Shown piece after piece: positions 23,185-44,549 of a stretch of DNA of 64,000 nucleotides. Position numbers and translations under genes: made by a program. The notes under the pieces were generated by a model. It saw only the letters and a list, made by a program, of their open reading frames with translations, had not been told where the DNA came from and made no database searches. The stretch is taken from contig NMRA01000693.1 in NCBI GenBank assembly GCA_002633005.1, positions 39,691 through 103,690 of the forward strand. Direction: 5' to 3'. This DNA is from Phoronis australis. Its lineage: Eukaryota > Phoronida > Phoronidae. Every line of letters starts with the position of its first letter. Positions within the stretch are counted from its first letter, which is position 1.

Positions 23185-24418
23185 GAATAGTGTAAACACA
23201 ATTCTGCGACAACACAAAAAATTGCTTCCAGGATTGCTCAAAGCGACTGAGCAGTTGACAGAACCGAAGAGGTTTTGCATCAGAACACTTTTCCAAGGGC
23301 TATAATGTGTTATGATTTTTTAATACATGCAAATTAAATTTAAGAGACTTAATAAAAGAGGGAATGTGAATCAATTTACCGCCATCCGGAAAACTCTCAG
23401 GTTTATTTTGCCAAACAAATTTAAATCATTTCTGTTCTAAAGACTCAACTATGATTTCTTTGTGCCGGTGACGGTAATCATGTAAACAAATGTACGAGCA
23501 TAGGAAGGTCTGTCTGAGAGATCTCTTTGACTAGTCCAACAAATCCTTAGATAAATCCAGGAGTTCACTACCAAAGTTTAAATGGACAATTTCTGAAATA
23601 TGTGTACTAAAGGTTATTCTTAAGACATTAAAATGTGTCTTGGACCAGGACAAAGTTATTTCAGGGCGCAAGCGAATGTCGCGGCAACCCTTAATCCTTC
23701 CAGTCCAGATACAATGATTGTTTCTACATTAGGACGTGAGCCTTGAAAATTTATGAAACTGGTCCAAAAGATCCAAGGAGTATCTAAGTGAATCAGTTGT
23801 TATGTTATTAAAAAGCACGCTTTTGTTCCTAATGTCTGGAAAAAAGCGTTTGTGCACTGAAACACCAACCTCTTACACATAACAAACGTAAAATAACCAG
23901 AAAAACGATTATTTTGCTTCGATTAACTCGATCAGTTTTTGAACTGTCCGAAGTTTGGAAAAGCAGTTCTTTCTGATGAGCACTGTGACCAACACAGACC
24001 GAATGACGAAAGTCGTTCTCGGTTCAGCACAGGTGGCGAATGTTTCTAATTTTAGTTCACCTGAAGATGACATCATAGGGGGAATTTCTGAGCGATATTA
24101 TGTTGTTCATGTGATCAAATCAAGAAATGTTCATGCGCATTATAAACGAGACCATTTTTAAAATTTATTTGGATGATTTGATTACATTAACGAGTAAAAA
24201 AGCACATGTGAATTTCACACAATAAATTATTTGGTTTATCCTAACTAATATGGGATTTCAGGACTGTTCAATGTTGCACTATTTTATCTGCGTACCGTTA
24301 AAAAGCACGATCGAAAGAAAATGGGCCAGCTGTAAACAGAAGTCAGCCATTTTGTTGCGAAATAGGTTGTAGAAGTACTCGTCTTTTAACCTAGTGGATT
24401 TCCATCGCTGCTGAATAG

Positions 24419-34236
<9,818 letters not shown>

Positions 34237-37200
34237 ACACCACTCAGGATGCAAGTCTAACAGATAATCCTTCTGTTTCCTTCTTGGATGTTCTTTCCAG
34301 TGGAGGCTATGACGCGAATATTTGTGCAAATTTATCGTGAAAAGTTCATTCAGCGAAATGCGAACTGAACTTTTCTCAAGGATTTTACGAGGAGAGTGTG
34401 GTGTATTTCAGTGTGTTTTATCACAAGCTGCTGAAAATGCAAACTACAGCGTGTACATAGAGAGTGATACGATCATGGCTATGTAGTTCTCTATTATTTA
34501 TGTTTTAAGTAATTGTCTGTAAGGAGGTATGGTAAAAATTCTCCTGGTTGGTACCGTGAAAAATTAAATTATTTTGCTCAAGTTCGGGGCTTGTACTGAA
34601 TTCAAGAATTATGACTTTGTTCATGTGAAAAGCAGTGTCTGGTATTTGACTTTTCATCCAAATAGTTAGAATCTCCTCTGGTAACCACTGACTATGATTT
34701 GTCTCATTTTTCTGAGTTTAAGGGCACACACTCAAATTTCTCGCAAAATGTATCTGCCATTACAAAAAAGTCTAGGCACACGATATACATACTGAAACTG
34801 TGTACTACATTAAAACCATTGGCATACCGGACCAAATATTTCATGAGCATTTCTCTCCAACACAGCACTAGATCAGAATGATATTCAAATATAGTAAACA
34901 ATTTTCTGTTTTGGAAGAATTTGATTATTTTCATTTCTATTCTTGTTTGTAAGTTTTTTTTGCTACTACATCACAGTTCAGTTTGTTTTATGTTGGTTGT
35001 CATACCCTTACAAAATAGTGAGTGACAGCAAGAAACTCTGGTCAGACTTGTACACGTTATATGCATGCAACCCTAAACTGAGACTGGCACAAGACTACTT
35101 TAGCTGTCTTGCTGCTTGTTTTTAAAAATTTACTGGTCTTGTGTGTTCACTCATGTAGCTTTTTATCAGCAGTTCAATGGTTGAACTATTCATGCGCATC
35201 TTTTAAAGGTTCAAACTGTTCTTAATTGTTGAAGGAAACACAAAGGAAATGTTTGGTTATTAGTGTAAACAGGCAGATTGTTGGACTTGTTTATAAAATG
35301 ACCTCATGACAAGATCTATTAATGTAGGCATCTTATCCCATCTTGCGTCAGCTGTATACTTTTTGCCATTGTGTTAACACTCTTCAACTTCACCGTGTGC
35401 ACTTGTCATCGAGGCTTCGAATCATGTTTTACATTGTAACTGATGTCATTGTCATCAAATTTAGTAATTGAGAATTTGTTCCAAGTTTTTATGCAGATAC
35501 AGTACACACCAAAACCAGTGTGACAAAATGACCTGTAATTCCTCCATTGTGATGGGTGAGTGAAAGGCCAATAGTAGTAAACTGTCAGGATGACAAATCT
35601 ACTGAAAAGTAAATGTGAAAGTCAAATGCTACATTGCTTAGGATTTCGTTAGCATTACCACCGGGTAGAGTTCAATAACACTATGACCGCTTAAAACCTA
35701 ATCTTTGCGAGATATTGCCATGTATTTTAAATGAGAACACGGGATTTGGGCAAGATTTTTCTAGCCCAGACAGCTACTGAACTCTATCCACTGGTTATTA
35801 CTCATCACTTCTGGTGTGATGGCTTACTTGTAGTTTGATCATTTTTGATGTTGACTGAACACAGGATAGTGGGAAAAAGCCCAATTCTTGAACTGAATAT
35901 TGACTAGTCGCACAAAAAGCTGACTTGCCTTTGGCATTTGTTGTATATATTCAAACGGGTTTAGGTTAGATTGGCAAGAAGACAAAATGGTCATCTTTCG
36001 TTATATTGTAACACACTATTAAAATAAATGTTATCCTATACTCATGCTTGTTTAGTGCTTATAGAGGTACACAGAAAACTATTGCAGTGATGTTATGTTG
36101 CTAACTGCTTCGTCAAAGGTCACACAAATACTTGCCCATTTTAATTAATTATAAAACTTTTAATAAAAAATCTGAGTTTTAGGTACGTTCACATTTAAAA
36201 GATTAAGGATACTGTTTCAGCTTATCAAAAATGGTCACTGTGCCTTTTATTCTCATGAAGTCAATCTTGTAGTACTCCATACTGTGAAAGAAGAATGTCT
36301 AATGTTTCCTTTACCAACAAGAAGCCCAAGACATTAAGCTACCGCGAAAACTTCTTAAATTACTAGTGTTGACAAACCCCAACTATGCAGGGAACTGTTT
36401 CTCAGATTTTTGGTTTACTCTTAACAAACATACACCAGCCATTGAAGTCCCTTTCAAAGGCAACCTGCAGACATTCAAAGAAAGGCAAAAATATTGTTCC
36501 CCTGCCGAAGACGAAAGTTTCATGTTATTAATTCACCCCCTTATTACAGAGAAATGAATGTTCAAAATTGCTATCATAAAAACATTTTGTGTGTAATTCA
36601 AATCAGTAGGAATTTTCCCCAACTCGCATATTTGGGCATATGAAATTTTCTGGTAGCTGTGAAAAATAAAGATGTAATTCATACGATGTGCAGATATTGC
36701 ATTCTTTGAGGTTGAAAATTCCCTTAATTACACTTGACTGAGATTGTTCTGATGTGCATTTTTTCAAAAACGCACAAGATAGTGGCAAAACTGGCGCCTT
36801 AATTCATCATATTAACAAGTTTGTGCAAGCAAAAATTACCAACAATGTAGAATTCGCAATATTCAAAATATTTCCCGGTGTTCCAACGTGAGGATGTTGC
36901 ACTTAATTTGCATCCCCATGCTTGTAACTGAAACTGCAGTATTCCAACGCTGTCATGGATGATGATGTCTGCACTTAAAAATGTACGAAACACGACCTTT
37001 AACAGGCTCTACAGTCTAGTTAAACCCATCCACGAGACTGCATAATCATGATGGAGCCCCATTCAGATTATTGCTATCAACTTTATCTAACTCCAGTTCT
37101 CATTTTTTTTAAATGCTACAACCTTCAAAATTTCGTTGATCCACATTTGGCTTGAAATGACAGCAAATAGTGTAAATTAAAACACACTGTCTTACAATTG

Positions 37201-37911
37201 GCACTCGGAGGGATCCTGTATTTTGAGCACCAGTCTGATGCATGCTATTCAGTGAAAAAAAAACTGGTTCTCAAAATGCAGTGCCCTATAAGTGACTATT
37301 GCCATATAATTACCGTAAAAGTTCATAGTCCACTTCCTTGGTCTCAGCTTGCTTCTTACTCAGATGAGAAGTGAATGAATTTGCAAAATAAGTGACAGTT
37401 CCTTATTCACTGAGAACATAAGCGGGGCATAAAATGACAAGCTAACTAGAAGAGCCCTTCTCAAGCAATAAGAAATAGGCAGTTCTTTAGAAACTTTGAA
37501 GTTGTCTCCTAATTGATAAGGAATAATTTGAGACCAGTTGCATAATAGTGAGTGGCCCAAGGTGGTTTTATAGCCCTCTTAAATACTAACACTGCTGTCA
37601 CATGGGTTTAGATCTTGTAACTGTGGGTCACAAGATACACGGCCATTCATTTCAAACATTAAGACTCCTATTGGTAAGTCGCACAATATCTAGGGTGTTC
37701 TGGTAATATTTGAAAATGACTGATAGTGCAAATGCATAAGAGACAAATCACAGCACATCATTCACACATTTTCAACATCCTACACTTTATCTTACATCAA
37801 AACAAACAAAAATACACAAACAGATAAGAATACAATTGATGATAAATCTGACAGGGGACAAAGTTGAAGAGACCCACACTCACTATCACAGTTGGCTGTT
37901 ACTGTTAGGGG
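34237..37911. other. Intergenic region between GABARAP and the TMEM135-like gene
   Basis: No coding exon recognised. It should contain the GABARAP 3' UTR: ATTAAA occurs at 34563-34568 and AATAAA at 36023-36028, but neither can be chosen from sequence alone. A dispersed-repeat copy lies near 37424-37550. The TMEM135-like promoter must lie in the last part. Confidence 0.55.
37424..37550 (+). repeat. Short dispersed repeat, copy 1
   Basis: GGGGCATAAAATGACAAGCT, then CTTCTCAAGCAATAA, and later AATTTGAGAC, in the same order and spacing as at 43891-43990. A more degraded copy occurs at about 46624-46690. No terminal repeats or coding capacity are visible; the family is not identified. Confidence 0.5.
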
Positions 37912-38096
37912 ATGGCAGGCTACAGTAAAACAGAGGCGACTGCCAAGAAAGAGCACAAAGAAGTTAATAATAACCACACACCTGATGTAGACTGGGCACT
38001 GGTATGGAGAAGTTTGTTGAAAGGACTTGGCAGTGGTGTTGCACTGTACACACTGGGGGAACTCCGGTATCTCATCACAAGACCCAGTTGGACAAG
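37912..38096 (+). CDS. TMEM135-like exon 1
   Basis: Residues 1-61 plus two bases: a hydrophilic N-terminus (about 25 residues, Lys- and Asn-rich) followed by an amphipathic helix SLLKGLGSGVALYTLGELRY. Donor GTAATT at 38097. No signal peptide. Confidence 0.75.
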
Positions 38097-40952
38097 GTAA
38101 TTTGCGCATTGACAGGAGATAATTGATCACAAGACACTCACTTGTGTCAGTCTAGCCTTACCTGATATGAACAGAAATGAGTAGGACTGACAAGTGAATG
38201 CAGTTAGAGGATTGCTTCAGTCACATTAAACATAGCATAATCAGGCATAAACCAGTAAAATATATGTAAGTGCTTCAAGCACATTATATTTACTTAGCAA
38301 TGCCTTAAGTTTGTTTCTACACTAAGTAGCCTTCAACTGACGGAGGCAACTAACAATAAACTGGGACCACAGAACACAATGAAACATCTGCAAGTTGATC
38401 TTTCACCAAACGAAATGATTTCTAGATAAGGGAAGAACCAAGAGTTCATTATTCCTCAAGACCATCTACTAGTGGGAGACAACATATTATATTCGACTGA
38501 TTGCAGGCTGAAGACGCTATGTCAAAATATATGCAGCATCGACTGTCTTAGACTGGTGGCATTTCTGGGTCTGTATCCAAGCCTGTACCATACTGCTCGA
38601 CAAGTACTTCGCAAGATACGTGGGAAACAGGTACGTCCAGATGGAGCTTTGGAAAATGAGGAACACAAATTTTAAAAAAACTGATTTCAGATACCCCTTT
38701 ACAGAAAGACAATTGATCGAAATTTTGAAAAGTCTTGTTACTGAACCATAATTATGTCTCATTAAATGAGCCTAAGTTGCTTGATTATTTATCTCTGAAT
38801 ACTACCGGTAAATCTAAAGTCTAGTTATACTGAACACCTTTCAGTCACCAAATCGTCTTCCTAAATGACATTGATTTCAAACAGCAAACCACCTGATTGT
38901 CACTCAAAAACATGTGTAACAGCGACACAAGTCCCATTCACTGTCTCAAAGAAAAATTTCAAAACTAATCTTGATATTATGTACTTATTCCTAGACTACG
39001 CACTCTGTCAGATGTGCCCCATGTCTGAAAATTTAATCTCAATGCACCATTTCAGGATAATTGGAATATCGCCATGGCAACAATCACAGCAAGTCTAACT
39101 ATAGCACTAGAAAGCAAATCAAGAAGAAATACAATAACCCTATGGGTGACTGCAAGATCCTTTGGAGTGTTAGCAACAATGATGGTGCAGAGATCAATGT
39201 TACCCAAAATAGAGTATGTTACCACGGCAACCTACAGTATGTGTTGTGCAATCCTCATGTACAGTATTGGACTGAGGCCAGACCTTTTACCAAAATCCTA
39301 TTATCACTCTGTGTTAAAACTGCTTGTGGACTATGATGACAAAATGTTCAATATCTTATTTCGTTGTCCTGGCACGAGATTCCTGTCCTGTCAAGAGGTG
39401 GCGCTACATTCTGGATCATGCCACCGCCACGCCTTCACAGCCTGGATAGCCAGCCTCCCACTGTTCATCAAGACCTACCTAGCAATACACACAGTTCCAA
39501 TACTGCTCTTCAAGAGAAAGACGCTGATAAAACGGTGCGTATTACCAAGGTGATGAAAATCTAATCAACATTGATAACACAAAACAGGTGGCTCACATTT
39601 CAGGAAATCTTGTTTTTATATTCACCCCATCATGAAAAATAAGAAAGGAAACCTTTGAAATAAGATCTGAAACTGTAACATAGCAGAAGATTACACAATC
39701 ATATAAAACGTAACCACTAAAGTGGACCTGCTCACTTCTGGGAAGTACAAAAAATTTTCACTGTTGAATTTTATTCACACAATATGAAGTGCCCTGTCAT
39801 AAACCGAAATGAGCATTTTATTAATAGATCAAGACACTCATTTCAAGATTGGCCCCCTTACATAATGGCAAAAAGGGCAACAAGTCCTTACTGGTCGTTT
39901 TGGGTTAAGAAGACATTCCAGCAGTGATAATAGCAACAAATTACTTTCCAGACGCAGTAAAAATCCAGTTATCTACAGTCGTTGTAAATCATATTCTAGG
40001 GTCAAAAAACTTTCTGTACATGTGTAGTTGCTTTTCCAAAGTGATGTCACTGCATCTTCATCCTTTGAGTTGAAATGTTATACAAACCTGGCCCAAAATA
40101 TAACAAATGCTCAATAGTTTGCAGTGTATGAATTTACTTGATAACATTCTTGGCTGTCCATAATTTAAGCAACATTTCCTTCTTACTCAAGCTGTAGTTT
40201 ATTCAACCTGCTTCACCAAAATTTTCTGTACTTTAACAGAAAGTGGTTCCCATTTTCAAAAAAATCATTCAGGATATGCGGAAGTAAAAATGTAAAAAAA
40301 TTCATGGCACGACAAGGTTGAGTTACAATATTTCCTTACAGAAATGGTGACTTTTGAGTTAAACAACTGTTAAACAGACACATTGGGCAGTACATGACGT
40401 GCAGTAAGACACTGGCCAGGTAGTGGATTTTCCGAGAATGATGTCAGCTTGGGTTGGAAAAGTACCATGTAAGCACTGACTGTCAATATTATGATGAATG
40501 TGTTCACACATGAACCAACCAATGCACTGAATGTTTTTCATAGGTTCAAGGTCACAATACAGCGCCTCCTGGAGAACACTGTGTTATCTACTCTCTACAT
40601 TTCCACAATGTTCTCGGGAGCTAAGTACATCGTTTGCCTGCTACGGAACTGTGAGCACCGCCCCCCTCCGCTACCGGCCTACATCCCAGTCATTGCCGGA
40701 CTAGTCAGTGGGCTTGCCATACTCTTCGAACGAAAAGAGCGCCACGCAGAGCTTTGTCTGTTTCTCCTGCCGCAAGTGTTTAGTTTCTTCCAGCAGGTCG
40801 GAGTGGAAAGAGGAATGTTCAAGAATGTTCAGTTTGGATGTGTGATTCTGTTTGTACTGTCCATGCTACCTATCATGTATGCTTATGAAAAGGAGGCAGA
40901 AACGCACAGTGCATTATTCCACAGAATACTGAAATACTTTTTGAAGACTTAA
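37912..40952 (+). CDS. TMEM135-like multi-pass membrane protein, 4 exons, 398 aa
   Basis: Exons 37912-38096, 38507-38630, 39056-39534 and 40544-40952 join in phase to 398 codons plus stop. An in-frame TAG lies six bases before the ATG. TMEM135 proteins are multi-pass proteins of mitochondria, peroxisomes and lipid droplets, linked to mitochondrial dynamics and fat storage. Here a cysteine-rich block (CPGTRFLSCQEVALHSGSCH, residues 207-226) is followed by the family's LFIKTYLAIHTVPILLFKRK helix and a second hydrophobic region containing SGLAILFERKERHAELCLFL. The N-terminal half (LALYTLGELRYLI-like helix, ALESKSRRNTITLW) looks like a diverged copy of the C-terminal half, as in the two-repeat architecture of the family. 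It is shorter than human TMEM135 (458 aa) and lacks the N-terminal Cys-rich block. Could be a paralogue rather than the one-to-one orthologue. Confidence 0.8.
38507..38630 (+). CDS. TMEM135-like exon 2
   Basis: Residues 62-103, containing the hydrophobic stretch LRLVAFLGLYPSLYHTARQV. Acceptor TGATTGCAG, donor GTACGT. It joins exon 1 in phase 2 and exon 3 in phase 0. Confidence 0.8.
39056..39534 (+). CDS. TMEM135-like exon 3, with the Cys-rich motif
   Basis: Residues 104-262 plus two bases. Contains three hydrophobic segments and the Cys-His block at residues 207-226 that defines the family's cysteine-rich domain. Acceptor CCATTTCAG, donor GTGCGT. The longest exon of the gene and the best evidence for its family. 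Confidence 0.85.
40544..40952 (+). CDS. TMEM135-like exon 4, C-terminal half
   Basis: Residues 263-398 and TAA. Contains helices around LSTLYISTMFSGAKYIVCLL, IPVIAGLVSGLAILFE and FGCVILFVLSMLPIMYAYEK. The glycine-rich AGLVSGLA helix resembles the Tim17/22/23-like signature reported for TMEM135 relatives. Acceptor TTTTCATAG. Confidence 0.85.
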
Positions 40953-41137
40953 CATTAAAGGCAAGGTTAAATAGCTTTATAAACGTTGCTTGTAAGCTCA
41001 TCTAGTGTAATCTCAAGTTTTAAACTGAATTTTAATCATTGAATACAGATATGCCCTGCATATTAAATTGAACAGAATGGGTAGAAATATTGGAATCTGA
41101 AGCAAAAGGAAAATATAGAATTCAAAATAGAAATTAA

Positions 41138-41143
41138 TTTATT
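41138..41143 (-). terminator. Candidate poly(A) signal of CEP290
   Basis: AATAAA on the minus strand (plus: TTTATT), 463 bases past the CEP290 stop. It lies upstream, in plus coordinates, of the candidate TMEM135-like signal at 41198, so the two convergent 3' UTRs would overlap if both are used. Confidence 0.45.
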
Positions 41144-41197
41144 ACAACAAATCTCAATGTCATACAGATACCTTGTACTGTACATGATTAAAAAAAA

Positions 41198-41203
41198 ATA
41201 AAT
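41198..41203 (+). terminator. Candidate poly(A) signal of the TMEM135-like gene
   Basis: AATAAA in an A-rich run 246 bases after the stop. A weaker ATTAAA lies three bases after the stop and is too close to be a likely signal. Confidence 0.45.
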
Positions 41204-41605
41204 TAGCACCATAGAGGATGGAATGAGACATAAAGGCAATGCCTTATCACATGTACCAATGAACCTGGACAAAGAATGTACGAGTCATACAGCTGAGGCC
41301 GCCTTGCATGTTTCTTAGTCTTATCAGATGGCACAACTTACACAAAGCACATTTAGTCAAGCTGAACAAAACAAACATCTGCATGCCAATGCAAGACTTT
41401 CACACAGCAATGATGACCACTTACACAAAACCCCCCACGTCTAGTGTTCCCACTCACAACCAATGTTTCCCAGAATAATGTAGTCCTGACTCCCACTAGC
41501 CATGAGGTGGTGCCAGGAGTTAACTCCGTCACACGATCGATCAATGCTGTGGGAAAATCTCTCCTAATATTAAATGTGACTGTACCATAGCTACTTCAGC
41601 ACTGG

Positions 41606-44549
41606 TTATTGCCCCGGGATGTCAATGGAAACGCCAAACTGTTCAGAGAACCGCTTTAACTGTTCTTCGTATTGTACATTTTTCTGAACAGCATCACGAT
41701 AATTGTATTTGAGATCCTCAATTTCTTCAAAGAACTCTGGACCAAAGTTGCTGAGTTCTTTCTTGAGCTAAAAAGAGAATACACATCGTCTAAAGCAGCT
41801 ATAAAACCGCCCTTCCATCACACGCAAAACAACTTTTGACTTACAGTACAACATAAAAATAATCAGATAAAATACCGTTTGCCAATAATGACGGCTAATT
41901 TTTTACAGCAAAAAATAGACGATGATAACTACCATGAGGTCAAAATTCTAATAGCACAATGGCTTACCCACCTTACCATTTCATTCTCAGACTCACGACA
42001 GAATATCTTACCCACTTTATCATTTCAATCTCAGACATGACAGAATGGCTCGCCCGCCTGACGATGAATTTGACTTATGCCCAGCAGTCATTTTGTCTGA
42101 ATACTTACGACATGTACTGTTATCACTGAGAGATACATGCTAAATATTGGACCTTATAACCCAGATATGTACATTCCTACACCGTTCACGTCGGAGATCC
42201 TATGCACACCACGCCTGCCATGTTCACATTAACCTCTGACCACATACCTTATCTACCTCCCTCTTATACTTCTCCTTGTCCATCTCCATAGACCGCAGCT
42301 GTGTCTTCTGCTCCACATTGGCCTCTAGCACTTTGTCGTACTGACTTGCTTTGTGGATAATCTCACCACTTAACTATGAACATGAAGTGCACAGGAGTGA
42401 CAGTACAACCTTGTGATGAACACAACATAGTCAATGTCAACAAAATCTTTTCTTTCTTGCCAAAATTTTGGAGATTACAATATTTTGTGTTATTTTTCAC
42501 TGCTGAAGGGCAGTCTCGTGATGAAAACAGTGCAGTTGTTTTAACAACATCTTTTACTGAAAACCAGCAAAATTTTGGAGCCAAAAATTGGGCTAACGAA
42601 CAAACAAAATACTTGACTTCCTCCGGGATTTCCGTCATAATTTGGACAAAGCAAGACAAATAATGACACAAAATGCTTTCAGTCATAAGTGATACACCAT
42701 GTGGAAAGTCTAGCCTTTGAATGCATTCAACGGAAACCAATAACAAAAATAAAACATAAGTAACAAAATCCAACATTAGATCGTTTTCGTGTACTGCTGG
42801 TTTATACCTTAGTTGGTCGATTAAAGGAGCCTGTCCTACGCAGAACCTAAAACATGGCAACTGGGTACAAGTCCAACAATGATCTTAACTGGCTTCAGGT
42901 TAAACTTGAAAAAGGCCCAGTATTGCAGTTACATTCATCAAATCACTCAGGCTGAAGTTAATATTTACACCTGGGCTAGGTGTTGTTCATCTACCACCAG
43001 TACTGTGTACCACAGGGCCCATTTCTTGCAAGTTTGGTGTACTCACTCAAGATCATTGAAAAATGTTTAGCCTAGAGTAAGCTTGTGACACTAAGTGAAT
43101 GAATAGGAGAAAATTGCTCGCACATACACTATTTCCGTAATATACGCAAAGATTTCTTGCTGCATCTTGTAAGTGGCTGATGAGCATTACAGAATGTACC
43201 CTACTGATTATGTAAAGACGTCAGTGCCTACCCAGCACTGTGTACACTGAATATGTACTTAGTCAGCTTTAAAAAATTGGCAAAATTTTGGAAAATTTCC
43301 ATACGTTGTCAAGTTGAGGAAAAATGACGAATTTTATAATTGCAACCATTCATACAATTGCCGGCAAAAACAATTTGCTTCATACAAGCCTAAAAAGTCA
43401 AAAATTTTCGATTAGAAGATATTTGTCGCTCTTAACAAACTTAATGGATTTCCATCTACTAACAAATGGTACAGAATAAGGTGCGTCTACTCAAACATAG
43501 AACACCTGTTCCCCAACTCACGTGTTCTATAGGTTCCCCATCCTTTTTCCTCCTAAACAAATTCAATTCGTGCAAGATCTCCCTTTTCTCATTCTCCAGT
43601 CGGTCGATTGTTAGTCTGGCCGTCTGATAGTTCTTCATCAGATCACGGTCTGTTACGTTAGAGTCTGACGGAAACCTCTCAAGGACCTCGATCTGGTGAA
43701 GGAGTAAACGAATGAATTAATGTCCAAATTAAGATGATTGAAAAGGAAGTCAGCCATTCAAAAGTAAAAACATTCAAAGTGGCTACAAACCCGCGTTTGG
43801 TCCACTTTACCACCGTAAAATTGGTATCAACTTGTTGCTTTCGAGTGGAAGTAATTTCAGAGTGTGCAAATATTCCTCGAGACCATGCTTGGCACATAAA
43901 ATGAGAAGCCAACTTGTAAAGTCTGGTCTCAAGCAATAACCAACTGTAAGTTCTGTCAAAGGTACAATTTGAGACTAATAACAATAAGAGGTCGAATTCA
44001 ACATTTCATTTATGTGATCGAAGACGGGTTCATTGCGGCTTCAAACATGGAAAGTTATAACAATTTAAATTAAAAATATAGAACCAAACTAAAAAGGTGT
44101 CGTATCTGTCAGTTCTTCAACACATTTGCTCTGTGTTTTTCCATCCTTATCCCAATTATGCCATGGTCACAGATGCACATACTCACTACACTACCAAGTC
44201 CAGAGAAACATGTCAGTTGCATTACTACTATCGGAGTGATTATCCCAAGGGGCAGTACTGCATAACAGTAAAACACATTGTGTAAAATAGATGGAGACAA
44301 TGCAATTTCAGTTTCTAGCCAACTCATAAAAGAAACTTTACTACAGTTAAGTCCTGTTTTAACTCTACTAGTAATGGGTAAAACAGTAGCATCGTTGCAA
44401 ATATACGTTTCAGCATATCTGCTTAATATCTTGCAAGACAGAGGCCTTGACATTACCTTGCTCGACTGACTGTCTCGGTCGTCCAGCAGTTTCTGCTCTC
44501 GCTCTGCAGCATCTTTAAGTAAGATCTTCAACTCAACAATAGTCTGGTT
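41606..44549 (-). CDS. CEP290: CEP290 exons for the extreme C-terminus
   Basis: Exons 44457-44549, 43522-43692, 42248-42373 and 41606-41767 (fragment residues 749-931). The last exon ends in LKKELSNFGPEFFEEIEDLK, then YNYRDAVQKN and FGVSIDIPGQ, then TAA (41606-41608). The FFEEIEDLKYNY block is the most conserved part of the CEP290 tail. The very end is shorter than in human, lacking the acidic last 20 or so residues. Confidence 0.95.

Noticed and set aside
42363-42860. Minus-strand open frame of 165 codons in the CEP290 intron
   Set aside because: It lies mostly in intron sequence between exons 42248-42373 and 43522-43692; flanking exons join in phase without it, and it has no coiled-coil character.
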